From Clostridium brassicae (GTDB lineage Bacteria; Bacillota; Clostridia; Clostridiales; Clostridiaceae): 64,000 bases of DNA. Shown here one piece after another: positions 1 to 8,675 of the stretch (positions within the stretch are counted from its first letter, which is position 1; each line of letters begins with the position of its first letter). Location: positions 1 to 64,000 of the forward strand of contig NZ_JAPQFJ010000001.1 in NCBI RefSeq assembly GCF_026738875.1, in the 5' to 3' direction. The translations under genes were made by a program, and so were the position numbers. The notes under the pieces were generated by a model. That model ran no database searches and was not told the DNA's origin. It worked only from the letters and a program-made list of their open reading frames with translations.

Positions 1-108
1 AACAGAGATGCTGATGCAGCTATAATGAAAGTTGCTGATTTAGGAATAGTTGGCGATGTAACTAAAGTAATTCCTGAATTAGTAGCTCAAGTTAAATCAT
101 ATAAATAG
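1..108 (+). CDS. etfA: Electron transfer flavoprotein alpha subunit, C-terminal end (partial)
   Basis: The window opens inside a reading frame that ends with a TAG at 106-108. The 35 visible residues (NRDADAAIMKVADLGIVGD, then a short helix) match the conserved C-terminal FAD-binding part of EtfA, where the AD..GIVGD segment precedes the last helix. EtfA with EtfB passes electrons to or from acyl-CoA dehydrogenases; in clostridia the pair works in the bifurcating butyryl-CoA dehydrogenase complex. The 5' part and any bcd/etfB neighbours are outside the window. A structured repeat begins at the stop codon. Confidence 0.9.
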   Translation, partial: NRDADAAIMKVADLGIVGDVTKVIPELVAQVKSYK

Positions 109-233
109 GATTCTTAGTCTCATAAGGGATGTTAATCCCTAATGAGGGTTAGAAACCATTATCCAGGGTTGTACTGCCAGTTTATGCAAAGCTATAAAGG
201 ATTGGATAATTAGTGGCAGTAGACATCGGATAA
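104..233 (+). repeat. Two-hairpin structured repeat, copy 1 (tandem)
   Basis: First of two full tandem copies of a repeat seen in four places in the window. Hairpin 1 runs from GGATTCTTAG (108-117) to TTAGAAACC (149-157), with a variable apical stem (CTCAT/ATGAG, GGGA/TCCC). Hairpin 2 is closed by TTATCC (159-164) with GGATAA (228-233), has conserved internal-loop bases aggGT and AGACatc, and a variable stem ACTGCCA/TGGCAGT. The copy starts on the etfA stop codon, so it would be in the 3' UTR of the etf transcript. The family is not one I can name. Confidence 0.8.
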
Positions 234-360
234 ATAGGATTCTTAGTCTCATAAGGGATGTTAATCCCTAATGAGGGTTAGAAACCATTATCCAGGGTTG
301 TACTGCCAATTTATCCAAGTTGCAAAATTTGATAACTAATGGCAGTACACATCGGGTAAA
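234..360 (+). repeat. Two-hairpin structured repeat, copy 2 (tandem)
   Basis: Second tandem copy, offset about 129 bases from copy 1. Hairpin 1 is identical to copy 1, whereas the apical part of hairpin 2 has diverged. The closing helix is TTATCC (288-293) with GGGTAA (354-359): the A-to-G change converts a U-A pair into U-G and so keeps the pairing. Confidence 0.8.
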
Positions 361-395
361 GAGGACTCTTAGTCTAATATGAAATGCTAACTACA
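361..395 (+). repeat. Truncated third copy of the structured repeat
   Basis: GAGGACTCTTAGTCTAATAT resembles the first 20 bases of the unit with one change (ATTC to ACTC), after which similarity fades into unrelated sequence. It looks like a decayed third tandem unit. The remainder to position 556 is AT-rich and contains a short inverted repeat, GAAGTCG/CGACTTC, at 415-440 followed by T residues, a probable terminator. Confidence 0.6.
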
Positions 396-413
396 TATAA
401 ACAAACAGCTTTG

Positions 414-451
414 AAGAAGTCGTGTATTAATATGCGACTTCTTATTTTTTA
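414..451 (+). terminator. Rho-independent terminator after the etfA/repeat array
   Basis: GAAGAAGTCG (414-423) pairs with CGACTTCTT (435-443), followed by ATTTTTT. It would end the etf transcript together with the repeat array. Confidence 0.65.
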
Positions 452-556
452 AGAAAAATATATATTTGTATATTGTTAGTGATTTATAACTTTAAAATTG
501 ATAAAATAATATATGTAAGATATTTTATTTATGTAGGGGTGAGCGTTATAAATACT

Positions 557-2284
557 ATGGAAGAAAGGTGTTTTATTGATGATTTTCTTGAAAACTTTGA
601 TGTTATTTTAAAGAATGTGAAGGAAGGGATTATAGTTTTAGATTTTAAGGGTGAAATTGTTAGGGTAAATCAAAAAGGTATGGACATTTGCAAGGAAGGT
701 TCTGAGGAAAACTTAAAAAGAAAAATTTTGAACATATATCCTGAAATTGAAAGTAGAGAGATTTTTAGTAAAGGATATTCAATTGACAAATGCAAAAATC
801 ATGTGGAGATTAATGATGTAAAGGTTGAAATAAAGATTCAACCAATAAGTTATAAAAATAAAGATATAGGCACCATTATATTTATTTATGAAGATTTAAA
901 CTATGATAAACTTGCAAAAGAACTTGAGAATAATAACAAGTATATAAAGGAAATGGAAACAATTCTAGAAAGAGCTTATGACGGAGTTGTAGCGGTTAAT
1001 AAAGAAGGTATTATTACGATTATAAGTAAATCCTACGCAGAATATCTAGGAGTAAATCAGAAGGATGCCATAGGAAGGCATGTAACTGAAGTTATAGACA
1101 ATACAAGAATGCATAGAGTAGTTAAAAGTGGGAAACCAGAAAGTACGCAACTTCAAAAAATAAATGATAAATATATAATAACTACTCGTATACCTATAGT
1201 AAAAAATGGACAAGTTGTAGGAGCTGTAGCTAATGTATTGTTTAGAGATACCAGAAATTATAATCTATTTTATAATAAAATAAATAAGATAGAGGAGGAA
1301 TTCCAAAATAAAGAGGAAAAGCAAATAAGCGAAGCTGTATATGTTTTTGATAATATAATAGGAGACAGTGATGTTATTAAAAAAACTAAATACTTAGCTA
1401 AAAAAGCAGCAGGAACAAAATCCAGCGTTTTGCTTAAAGGCGAAAGTGGTACAGGTAAAGAATTATTTGCTCATGCAATACACAATGAAAGCAAGCGTTC
1501 AAGTAAAAATTTTATTAAGGTTAATTGTGCTGCTATCCCAAATGAGCTTTTAGAATCAGAACTTTTTGGCTATGAAAAAGGATCTTTTACAGGAGCAAAA
1601 ACAGAAGGGAAAATAGGAAAATTCGAGTTAGCAGATAAAGGAACAATTTTTTTAGATGAAATTGGAGATATGCCTATTCACATGCAAGCTAAGTTATTAA
1701 GAGTAATTCAAGAAAGAGAAGTTGAGAGAATAGGATCAAATACAACAAAAAAAATAGACATAAGAATTATTTCAGCAACTAATAGAGATTTAGAGGCTAT
1801 GGTGAAAGAAGGAAAATTCAGAAGAGATTTATATTATAGACTTAATGTAGTTGAGGTAAATATACCTCCTTTAAGAGAAAGAAAAGAAGATATTATTCCA
1901 CTAGTTGTTTTTTTAATTAATAAGTTATGCAATAAATTAGATAAAAAAGTTAATGGTATTTCTATAAAAGCTATGGAATTTTTAAAAAATTACAGATGGG
2001 AAGGAAATATAAGACAACTTGAAAATGTGCTTGAAAGAGCGATAAATGTAGTGGAAGATAAAGAACAAATTTTACCTGAACATTTACCTTCAAGTATAAC
2101 AGGAATGATTACTAATAATGACAAAATTGAAAGCTTAGATAGTATTATAAATGAGGCTGAAAAGCACGCTATAGTAAATGCTTTGATAATATGTAATGGT
2201 AATAAAACTAAAGCATCAAAGATCCTCAATATAAGTAGGAGTACTCTTTATGAAAAAATGAATAAACATAAGGTTGAAATATAA
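557..2284 (+). CDS. Sigma-54-dependent PAS-domain transcriptional activator
   Basis: A 575-residue enhancer-binding protein. Two PAS-like sensor regions lie at about 1-100 and 130-240. The AAA+ domain has Walker A GESGTGKE at residue 295 and the sigma-54 contact loop GSFTGA at 342, then Walker B FLDEIGD. A Fis-type helix-turn-helix occupies the last 40 residues. The frame opens at 473, but the ATG at 557 is preferred because the only purine-rich Shine-Dalgarno-like stretch (aggggtgag, 533-542) lies before it, although spacing is long. There is no phosphoacceptor receiver domain, so activation is probably by ligand or PAS signal. The promoter at 2513 and the CoA transferase/permease downstream are its likely targets (inference from adjacency). 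Confidence 0.9.
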   Translation: MEERCFIDDFLENFDVILKNVKEGIIVLDFKGEIVRVNQKGMDICKEGSEENLKRKILNIYPEIESREIFSKGYSIDKCKNHVEINDVKVEIKIQPISYKNKDIGTIIFIYEDLNYDKLAKELENNNKYIKEMETILERAYDGVVAVNKEGIITIISKSYAEYLGVNQKDAIGRHVTEVIDNTRMHRVVKSGKPESTQLQKINDKYIITTRIPIVKNGQVVGAVANVLFRDTRNYNLFYNKINKIEEEFQNKEEKQISEAVYVFDNIIGDSDVIKKTKYLAKKAAGTKSSVLLKGESGTGKELFAHAIHNESKRSSKNFIKVNCAAIPNELLESELFGYEKGSFTGAKTEGKIGKFELADKGTIFLDEIGDMPIHMQAKLLRVIQEREVERIGSNTTKKIDIRIISATNRDLEAMVKEGKFRRDLYYRLNVVEVNIPPLRERKEDIIPLVVFLINKLCNKLDKKVNGISIKAMEFLKNYRWEGNIRQLENVLERAINVVEDKEQILPEHLPSSITGMITNNDKIESLDSIINEAEKHAIVNALIICNGNKTKASKILNISRSTLYEKMNKHKVEI

Positions 2285-2304
2285 ATTTGTAATAATTTAT
2301 ACAA

Positions 2305-2376
2305 TAATGTAGTAGTTTTCATACATATATTGATTTTAAATCGACATATGTATGGAATTTACTACATTATTTTTTT
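2305..2376 (+). terminator. Terminator after the sigma-54 activator
   Basis: AATGTAGTAG at 2306-2315 pairs with CTACTACATT-like sequence ending at 2369, with an inner CATACATAT/ATATGTATG stem, followed by a run of T residues. It separates the regulator from its presumed target operon. Confidence 0.7.
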
Positions 2377-2389
2377 ATATGTGACAAAA

Positions 2390-2409
2390 GTGTCTTAAAA
2401 ACAAGACAT
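2390..2409. promoter_or_regulatory. Probable upstream activator site (inverted repeat)
   Basis: GTGTCTT (2390-2396) and AAGACAT (2403-2409) form an inverted repeat around a 6-base spacer, about 105 bases upstream of the -24 element. That is a usual distance for an enhancer bound by a sigma-54 activator. An additional TGACA half-site sits just upstream at 2382. Binding by the adjacent regulator is inference. Confidence 0.6.
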
Positions 2410-2512
2410 TTTCATTGTGCATAGTTAAATAAATATCAAACAAGGATATGGTATAGGCAAAATATGAATTCAATCCCTCTATAACACTGGTGTATACATA
2501 TATATGATATTT

Positions 2513-2528
2513 TGGCATAAATATTGCT
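2513..2528 (+). promoter_or_regulatory. Sigma-54 (-24/-12) promoter
   Basis: TTGGCATAAATATTGCT matches the sigma-54 consensus TTGGCAC-N5-TTGCW. GG (2514-2515) and GC (2526-2527) are separated by exactly 10 bases. It lies 60 bases before the CoA transferase start. Confidence 0.88.
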
Positions 2529-2588
2529 TATATAAATAAACGTAATCATGGATAAAAATTTCACAATTATATAGAGGAGGAATTTTAT

Positions 2589-4136
2589 ATGGCTACAAAA
2601 GTAAAAACTGTTAAAGAAGCAGTTGCATTAATTAAAGACGGAGACACAGTAGCAACAGGTGGATTTTTAGGTATAGCTCACCCAGACACAGTTATTGCTG
2701 GTGTTGAAAAAAGATTTCTAGAAGAAGGAACACCTAAAAACTTAACCTTAATGTATGCTGCTGGACAAGGTGATGGAAAAGATAAGGGATTAAATCGTTT
2801 AGGACACGAAGGATTAATTACAAAAGTTATAGGTGGACACTGGAATCTTGCGCCTAAGCTTCAAAAGTTAGCATTGGAAAACAAATTAGCGGCTTATAAT
2901 CTTCCACAAGGAACAATTTCTCAATTATTTAGAGATATTGCTGCTGGAAAAATAGGAACAATTACACATGTGGGACTAAAGACTTTTGTAGACCCTAGAC
3001 TTGATGGGGGAAAAATAAATAATCTTGCAAAAGAAGATGAAGATGTAGTTAAACTTATAAATATTGAGGGAAACGAACGTCTATTATATAAAGCAAGACC
3101 AGTAAATATCGCTTTAGTTCGTGGTACATATGCAGATGAAAAAGGAAATGTAACCATGGAAGAAGAAGCAGCTACATTAGAAGTTCTTTCAATGGCTCAA
3201 GCTGCTAAAAACTCAGGTGGTAAGGTTATAGTGCAAGTAAAGAGAATAGTGGAAAATGGAAGTCTAGATCCTAAACTAGTTAAAATTCCAGGAATATATG
3301 TAGATGCTGTTGTAGTAGACCCAGAAGCTTCACAAACTTTTGCGGAAAAATATGATTCATCTTTCTGTGGAAAAACTAGAATTCCACTAAGTTCAGTTGA
3401 AAAAATGTCGCTGAATGAAAGAAAAATTATAGCTAGAAGAGCAGCGATGGAACTTCCTAAAGATGCTATTGTAAACTTAGGAATAGGTGTTCCAGAAGGG
3501 GTCGCAGCAGTAGCTAATGAAGAAGGTATAGGAGATACAATGACATTAACTGTTGAAGCAGGTCCAATTGGAGGAGTTCCAGCAGGTGGTGCTAACTTTG
3601 GAGCATCAACAAATGCAGAAGCTATATTAGACCAACCATATCAATTTGACTTCTATGATGGAGGCGGATTAGATGTTGCTTTCTTAGGTTTAGCTCAATG
3701 TGATGAAAAAGGTAATATAAATGTTAGTAAATTTGGACCTAAAATAGCAGGCTGTGGTGGATTTATTAATATAACTCAAAATGCTAAAAAAGTTATATAT
3801 TGTGGAACATTTACTGCAGGTGGTTTAAGAGTATCTACTGGTGATGGACAATTACACATAAATCAAGAAGGAAAAGTTAATAAGTTCATAAAAGATGTAG
3901 AACAAATTACATTTAGTGCTGAGTATGCTCAAGAAGTTGGACAACCAGTATTATATATAACAGAAAGAGCAGTATTTGAATTAAAAAAAGAAGGATTAGT
4001 TCTTACAGAAATCGCACCAGGTGTTGATTTAGAAAAAGATATATTAGGAAAAATGGACTTTAAACCAATAGTTTCAGAAAATCTTAAACTAATGGATGAA
4101 AGAATATTTAAAGAAGAATTAATGGGACTTGAATAA
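2589..4136 (+). CDS. Acyl-CoA:acetate/3-ketoacid CoA transferase (YdiF/Pct type, fused subunits)
   Basis: A 515-residue family I CoA transferase with alpha and beta halves in one chain, the normal length for YdiF and propionate CoA-transferase. The catalytic glutamate is E323 in TVEAGPIGG; it forms the glutamyl-CoA thioester intermediate. Glycine-rich GIGVPEG and GGFLGIAHP mark the CoA-binding and N-terminal Rossmann-like parts. The start has a strong Shine-Dalgarno (agaggagg) 8 bases away. It is preceded by a sigma-54 promoter and followed by a permease, so it probably activates an imported carboxylic acid by moving CoA from acetyl- or butyryl-CoA. The precise substrate cannot be read from the sequence. 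Confidence 0.9.
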   Translation: MATKVKTVKEAVALIKDGDTVATGGFLGIAHPDTVIAGVEKRFLEEGTPKNLTLMYAAGQGDGKDKGLNRLGHEGLITKVIGGHWNLAPKLQKLALENKLAAYNLPQGTISQLFRDIAAGKIGTITHVGLKTFVDPRLDGGKINNLAKEDEDVVKLINIEGNERLLYKARPVNIALVRGTYADEKGNVTMEEEAATLEVLSMAQAAKNSGGKVIVQVKRIVENGSLDPKLVKIPGIYVDAVVVDPEASQTFAEKYDSSFCGKTRIPLSSVEKMSLNERKIIARRAAMELPKDAIVNLGIGVPEGVAAVANEEGIGDTMTLTVEAGPIGGVPAGGANFGASTNAEAILDQPYQFDFYDGGGLDVAFLGLAQCDEKGNINVSKFGPKIAGCGGFINITQNAKKVIYCGTFTAGGLRVSTGDGQLHINQEGKVNKFIKDVEQITFSAEYAQEVGQPVLYITERAVFELKKEGLVLTEIAPGVDLEKDILGKMDFKPIVSENLKLMDERIFKEELMGLE

Positions 4137-4309
4137 TTATTTATTACAATATGCAAACAAACTTATTACAAAATAAAAAATAAAAATAAAAAACACAATA
4201 AATTTTGTCAAATTAATAAACAAATAAACTTACAACTTACAAATAACAAATAAAACTTACAAACAAAAAACAAAAGCTTACAAAGTAAAAAAACTTAATG
4301 TCAAAAAAT

Positions 4310-4343
4310 CATTCTCTAGAAGACTAAGGTTATCTAGAGAATG
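4310..4343. other. Perfect intergenic hairpin between CoA transferase and permease
   Basis: CATTCTCTAGA (4310-4320) and TCTAGAGAATG (4333-4343) form an 11-bp perfect stem with a 12-base loop. No T run follows on the plus strand, so it is unlikely to stop plus-strand transcription; processing or mRNA stabilisation is possible. The preceding 170 bases are A-rich with repeated CTTACAA words and no gene. Confidence 0.6.
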
Positions 4344-4382
4344 ATAACATAAAAAAACAAAAGCGTAGGAGGGTGAGTTAAA

Positions 4383-5768
4383 ATGTTAGGAGTTATAGGA
4401 ATTGTAATATCTTTAATATTACTTATGTATTTAGCTTACAGAGGAATAACAGTACTTGTATTAGCACCTGTCTTAGCATTATTTGCAGCATTCATGGGAG
4501 CTGGTGCAGATGCACATATAATGGCTACATATACAGAAGTATTTATGAAATCCTTTGCTGGATATGCACAAAAATATTTCCCTGTATTTATGTTAGGAGC
4601 TATTTTTGGTAAAATAATGGATGACACAGGATGTGCTAAATCTATTGCACATACAATCGCACAAAAATTAGGGAAAGAGAAAGCTATGTTAGCTGTTGCT
4701 TTATCTTGTTCAGTTTTAACTTATGGTGGAGTTTCAATGTTTGTTGTTGCTTTTGCTATATATCCAATAGCTGTATCTTTATTTAAAGAAGCAGATATAC
4801 CGAAAAGATTAATTCCAGGTACTATTGCAGTAGGTTCTTTTGGTTTTACAATGACAGCATTACCAGGTTCACCACAAATACAGAATGCTATTCCAATGCC
4901 GTACTTTGGAACAGATGCTTATGCTGCACCAGTATTAGGATTGATAGCATCAGCTATAATGTTAACAGTATCAATGCTTTGGTTAACTAATAGAGCTAAT
5001 AAAGCTAGAAAAGCAGGAGAAGGCTATGGAGATCATCCAGGTGAAAATGTTTCAGATATGGACGTATCTCAATTACCATCTTTTATAATATCTATCATTC
5101 CGATAGTATTAGTACTAGTTTTAAATTTTATATTTTCAAGATATTATTTTGGAGGAGCTTCTTATGATTCATCTTATTTAGCAGAATATAAAACTAAGCT
5201 ATCAGATGTTTCAGGTATGTGGAGTTTAATATTAGCATTATTAATCGCAATTATATTTGCTATAGTATCTAATTTAAAAAGGTTAAAAGATGTTAAGAAC
5301 AGCTGTAACCAAGGAGCTATAGGTTCATTGTTAGCAATTATAAATACTTCATCAGAAGTTGGATATGGAAATGTTATAAAATCTCTAGCAGCATTTGCTA
5401 TTATACAAAATGCTATGCTTGGAATATCAAGTAATCCCTTAATTGCAGAAGCAATATCAGTTAACGTATTAGCAGGCATAACAGGTTCTGCATCAGGCGG
5501 TATGGCTATAGCATTATCATTAATGGGAAAACAATATATTGAAATGGCTCAAGCAGCTGGTATAAGTCCACAAGTTCTTCATAGAATTGCAACAATATCA
5601 TGTGGTGGATTTGACTCATTACCACATAATGGAGCAGTTATAACATTGCTTGGAATTTGTCAAATGTCACATAAAGAATCATATAGTGATATTGGAATGG
5701 TATCAGTTGTAATTCCGTTATGTACCCTTGTTATTGTATTGATATGTGCAAGTATAGGTATAGTTTAG
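4383..5768 (+). CDS. GntP-family permease (gluconate/short-chain hydroxyacid transporter type)
   Basis: A 461-residue integral membrane protein with about 12 hydrophobic segments, the usual size for the GntP family of proton-coupled carboxylate transporters. The SCGGFDSLPHNGAVITLL segment near residues 410-425 and the GGVSMFVVAFAIYPIA segment are typical of the family. The Shine-Dalgarno gtaggagggtgag is 8 bases before the ATG. It sits 246 bases behind the CoA transferase and is likely co-controlled by the sigma-54 promoter. In related bacteria such pairs handle hydroxybutyrate or other short acids; the substrate here is unknown. Confidence 0.85.
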   Translation: MLGVIGIVISLILLMYLAYRGITVLVLAPVLALFAAFMGAGADAHIMATYTEVFMKSFAGYAQKYFPVFMLGAIFGKIMDDTGCAKSIAHTIAQKLGKEKAMLAVALSCSVLTYGGVSMFVVAFAIYPIAVSLFKEADIPKRLIPGTIAVGSFGFTMTALPGSPQIQNAIPMPYFGTDAYAAPVLGLIASAIMLTVSMLWLTNRANKARKAGEGYGDHPGENVSDMDVSQLPSFIISIIPIVLVLVLNFIFSRYYFGGASYDSSYLAEYKTKLSDVSGMWSLILALLIAIIFAIVSNLKRLKDVKNSCNQGAIGSLLAIINTSSEVGYGNVIKSLAAFAIIQNAMLGISSNPLIAEAISVNVLAGITGSASGGMAIALSLMGKQYIEMAQAAGISPQVLHRIATISCGGFDSLPHNGAVITLLGICQMSHKESYSDIGMVSVVIPLCTLVIVLICASIGIV

Positions 5769-5873
5769 AGCAAAAATTTAGAATAAATATTTAATATGAA
5801 AAATATTTAGAATATACATCCTTTAATAAATATATAGAATATTAAATAAATATAGAAAATAATGAAATTTATG

Positions 5874-5915
5874 AAAATAGGAATCTGATTAGGTTATTCA
5901 GGTTCCTATTTTGTA
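5874..5915 (+). terminator. Terminator after the permease
   Basis: AAAATAGGAA (5874-5883) pairs with TTCCTATTTT (5903-5912), with an inner CTGA/TCAG stem. It ends the CoA transferase-permease unit. Confidence 0.75.
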
Positions 5916-6061
5916 TGTTGCATTGAAAAAGCTGTTTTTACAAAAGCTTACCTTTACGAGTGTGCTTTTATTAATTATAATAGTAAATAATGAGATAGAG
6001 GATGAGTGAATAATTATAAATAATATATTCAAAATTTTGTAGAATGATATGGGGTGTGAGA

Positions 6062-6964
6062 ATGTTTAAAATTATTAAGAAAGAGGTTTTGGCGCCAAAT
6101 ATATATCTTATGGATATAGAAGCTCCTAGAGTTGCAAAGGCGGCTAATCCAGGGCAATTCGTAATTGTAAAGATGAATGAAAAAGGAGAAAGGGTTCCCC
6201 TTACAATATGTGATTATGATAAGAATAAAGGTACAGTTACCATAGTATTTCAAGCAGTTGGTTCTTCAACTATGGAAATGGCTAAGTATGAGGAAGGACA
6301 GTATTTTGAAGATTTTGTAGGTCCGTTAGGAAAGCCATCTGAATTTTTAATAGAGAACAAGGAAGAATTAAAAAATAAAAAGGTGTTATTTATATCTGGA
6401 GGTGTAGGTGCAGCACCGGTATACCCTCAAGTTAAGTGGTTTTATGAGCAAGGCATGAAGTCTGATGTTATTATGGGTTCAAGAAATAAAGAAATGTTAA
6501 TATTAGAAAATGAGATGAAGGCTGTAGCAGATAATGTTTATGTAACTACAGATGATGGTTCGTATGGATTTAAGGGGTTAGTAACAGATAAATTTAAGGA
6601 TTTAGTTGATAATGAAGGAAAAAAATATGATTATGTTGTAGCAATTGGTCCTATAATAATGATGAAATTCGTATGTTTAACTACAAAGCCTTATGGAATA
6701 AAAACAATAGTAAGTATGAATCCTTTAATGGTTGATGGTACTGGAATGTGTGGAGCATGTAGGGTAACAGTAGGAGATGAGACTAAATTTGCTTGTGTTG
6801 ATGGGCCAGAATTCGATGGACACTTAATAGATTTTGACGAAGCTATGAGAAGGCAAGCTATGTATAAGAGTGAAGAAGGAAGAGAGAAACTTAAAGAGGA
6901 AGAAAAGCATAATCACCATCATCATGATCATAAAGGTTGTGGATGCTGCGGAGGTGAAGAATAA
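6062..6964 (+). CDS. nfnA: NADH-dependent reduced ferredoxin:NADP+ oxidoreductase, subunit A
   Basis: A 300-residue FAD/NAD-binding iron-sulfur flavoprotein of the ferredoxin-NADP reductase superfamily. The [2Fe-2S] site is DGTGMCGAC...C: D225, C230, C233 and C245. This agrees with the Asp plus three Cys ligation known for Thermotoga NfnA. The start at 6062 follows ggggtg at 6051; an upstream in-frame ATG at 6044 has no Shine-Dalgarno. Its stop overlaps the nfnB start (taATG). NfnAB bifurcates electrons between NADPH, NAD and ferredoxin and balances NADPH in clostridia. Unusually, the C-terminus ends in a His/Cys-rich tail (HNHHHHDHKGCGCCGG) that could bind metal. Confidence 0.93.
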   Translation: MFKIIKKEVLAPNIYLMDIEAPRVAKAANPGQFVIVKMNEKGERVPLTICDYDKNKGTVTIVFQAVGSSTMEMAKYEEGQYFEDFVGPLGKPSEFLIENKEELKNKKVLFISGGVGAAPVYPQVKWFYEQGMKSDVIMGSRNKEMLILENEMKAVADNVYVTTDDGSYGFKGLVTDKFKDLVDNEGKKYDYVVAIGPIIMMKFVCLTTKPYGIKTIVSMNPLMVDGTGMCGACRVTVGDETKFACVDGPEFDGHLIDFDEAMRRQAMYKSEEGREKLKEEEKHNHHHHDHKGCGCCGGEE

Positions 6965-8352
6965 TGGATAGAATGAAGAAAATACCAGTAAGAGAACAAG
7001 AGCCAAAGCAAAGAATTAAGAACTTTGAAGAGGTATGTTTAGGGTATACAGAGGATGAAGCTGTAGCAGAAGCTAGTAGATGTCTTAATTGTAAAAATCC
7101 TTTATGCATGAAGGGCTGTCCTGTTTCAATAGATATACCAACTTTTATACAACATATAAAGGAAAAAGAATTTGAAAAAGCAGCTAAAGTTATAGCAAAA
7201 TACAGTTCACTTCCGGCGGTCTGTGGAAGAGTATGTCCCCAAGAAACTCAGTGTGAAGGTAAGTGTGTTCTTGGAATAAAAGGAGAAGCTGTTTCTATAG
7301 GAAAACTTGAAAGATTTGTAGGAGATTGGTCAAGAGAGAATAATGTAGATCTTTCTCAAACAGATATTAAAAAAAATAAAAAAGTTGCAGTAATAGGAAG
7401 TGGTCCAGCAGGTCTTGCTTGTGCAGGAGATTTAGCTAAAAAAGGATATGATGTAACTATTTTTGAAGCTCTTCATGAAACAGGCGGAGTATTGGTTTAT
7501 GGAATTCCTGAATTTAGACTTCCAAAGGAAACAGTAGTTAAAGCAGAGATTGAAAATATAAAAAGCTTGGGAGTTAAAATAGAAACCAATGTGGTAGTTG
7601 GTAGAACTGCTAATGTAGATAAATTAATGGAAGAAGAAGGGTTTGAAGCTGTATTTATAGGCTCAGGAGCTGGTCTTCCAAAATTCATGGGTATACCTGG
7701 AGAAAATTCTAATGGGGTATTCTCCGCAAATGAATTCTTAACTAGAGTGAATTTAATGAAAGCATATAAAGAGGAATATGCAACTCCGGTAAAAATAGGA
7801 AAAAAAGTTGCCGTAGTAGGCGGTGGAAATGTTGCTATGGATGCAGCTAGAACAGCTTTAAGACTTGGATCTGAAACTCATATAGTTTATAGACGATCAG
7901 AGGAAGAACTTCCAGCAAGATTAGAAGAGGTTCACCATGCTAAAGAAGAAGGAATTATTTTTGATTTACTGACTAATCCAGTAGAAATCATAGCTGATGA
8001 AAATGGATGGGTTAAAGGAATGAAGTGCGTAAGAATGGAACTTGGAGAACCAGATGAGTCTGGACGTAGAAGACCAAAGGTTAAAGAGGGTTCAGAGTTT
8101 GTTATGGATGTTGATACGGTTATAATGTCACTAGGTACTTCGCCAAATCCTTTAATTCCAGCTACAACAGAAGGATTGGATGTTAATAAGTGGAAATGCA
8201 TAATAGCTGAAGAGGATACTGGAAAAACATCTAAAGATGCAGTTTATGCAGGGGGAGATGCTGTCACAGGAGCAGCCACTGTGATACTTGCAATGGAAGC
8301 TGGTAAAAAAGCTGCAAAAGCAATTGATGAATATTTAAATAATAAACAATAG
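6964..8352 (+). CDS. nfnB: NADH-dependent reduced ferredoxin:NADP+ oxidoreductase, subunit B
   Basis: A 462-residue homologue of the glutamate synthase small chain. The N-terminal domain carries Cys motifs for two [4Fe-4S] clusters (CLNCKNPLCMKGCP and CGRVCPQETQCEGKC). The FAD-binding GSGPAGLACAGDL lies near residue 140 and the NADPH-binding GGGNVAMDAARTALRLG near 280. A second GD.V.GA segment near the C-terminus completes the FAD site. No glutamate synthase large subunit is nearby; translational coupling to nfnA supports the Nfn assignment over GltD. The complex is cytoplasmic and contains the bifurcating FAD in this subunit. Confidence 0.93.
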   Translation: MDRMKKIPVREQEPKQRIKNFEEVCLGYTEDEAVAEASRCLNCKNPLCMKGCPVSIDIPTFIQHIKEKEFEKAAKVIAKYSSLPAVCGRVCPQETQCEGKCVLGIKGEAVSIGKLERFVGDWSRENNVDLSQTDIKKNKKVAVIGSGPAGLACAGDLAKKGYDVTIFEALHETGGVLVYGIPEFRLPKETVVKAEIENIKSLGVKIETNVVVGRTANVDKLMEEEGFEAVFIGSGAGLPKFMGIPGENSNGVFSANEFLTRVNLMKAYKEEYATPVKIGKKVAVVGGGNVAMDAARTALRLGSETHIVYRRSEEELPARLEEVHHAKEEGIIFDLLTNPVEIIADENGWVKGMKCVRMELGEPDESGRRRPKVKEGSEFVMDVDTVIMSLGTSPNPLIPATTEGLDVNKWKCIIAEEDTGKTSKDAVYAGGDAVTGAATVILAMEAGKKAAKAIDEYLNNKQ

Positions 8353-8449
8353 AATAATGTTGCGACGCAACATTTTTCTAGTAAACAGAGAATAGTGATT
8401 AGAGAATAGTAAAGGAGGATTTTGTTTTAGACAAAATCTTAAATTGTTA

Positions 8450-8479
8450 AAAAAGCCTTCAGATTAATGAAGGCTTTTT
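8450..8479 (+). terminator. Terminator downstream of nfnB
   Basis: AAAAAGCCTTC pairs with GAAGGCTTTTT around a short loop. It lies inside the inverted-repeat block and would end the nfnAB transcript. Confidence 0.8.
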
Positions 8480-8675
8480 AGGTTTAAAATTCCTTTATGG
8501 GTTATAATTTGTAAAATGTTTATTTTAAAGATTAAGTTTATATAATTTTCAATTAAATGTAGAACAATAGAATGAAATTTCTTTTTACAGAGCCGTTTAA
8601 TCTAAAACTTTGTTATAATTTATACCAGCTACCGCTTTTAAGGGCTTATCAGCTCTTTTATTTAGATTAACAACA

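Noticed and set aside
104-360. Tandem direct repeats at the start, considered as a CRISPR array
   Set aside because: The unit is about 129 bases and folds into two hairpins, only two and a half units exist, and no cas genes or spacers of constant length are seen.
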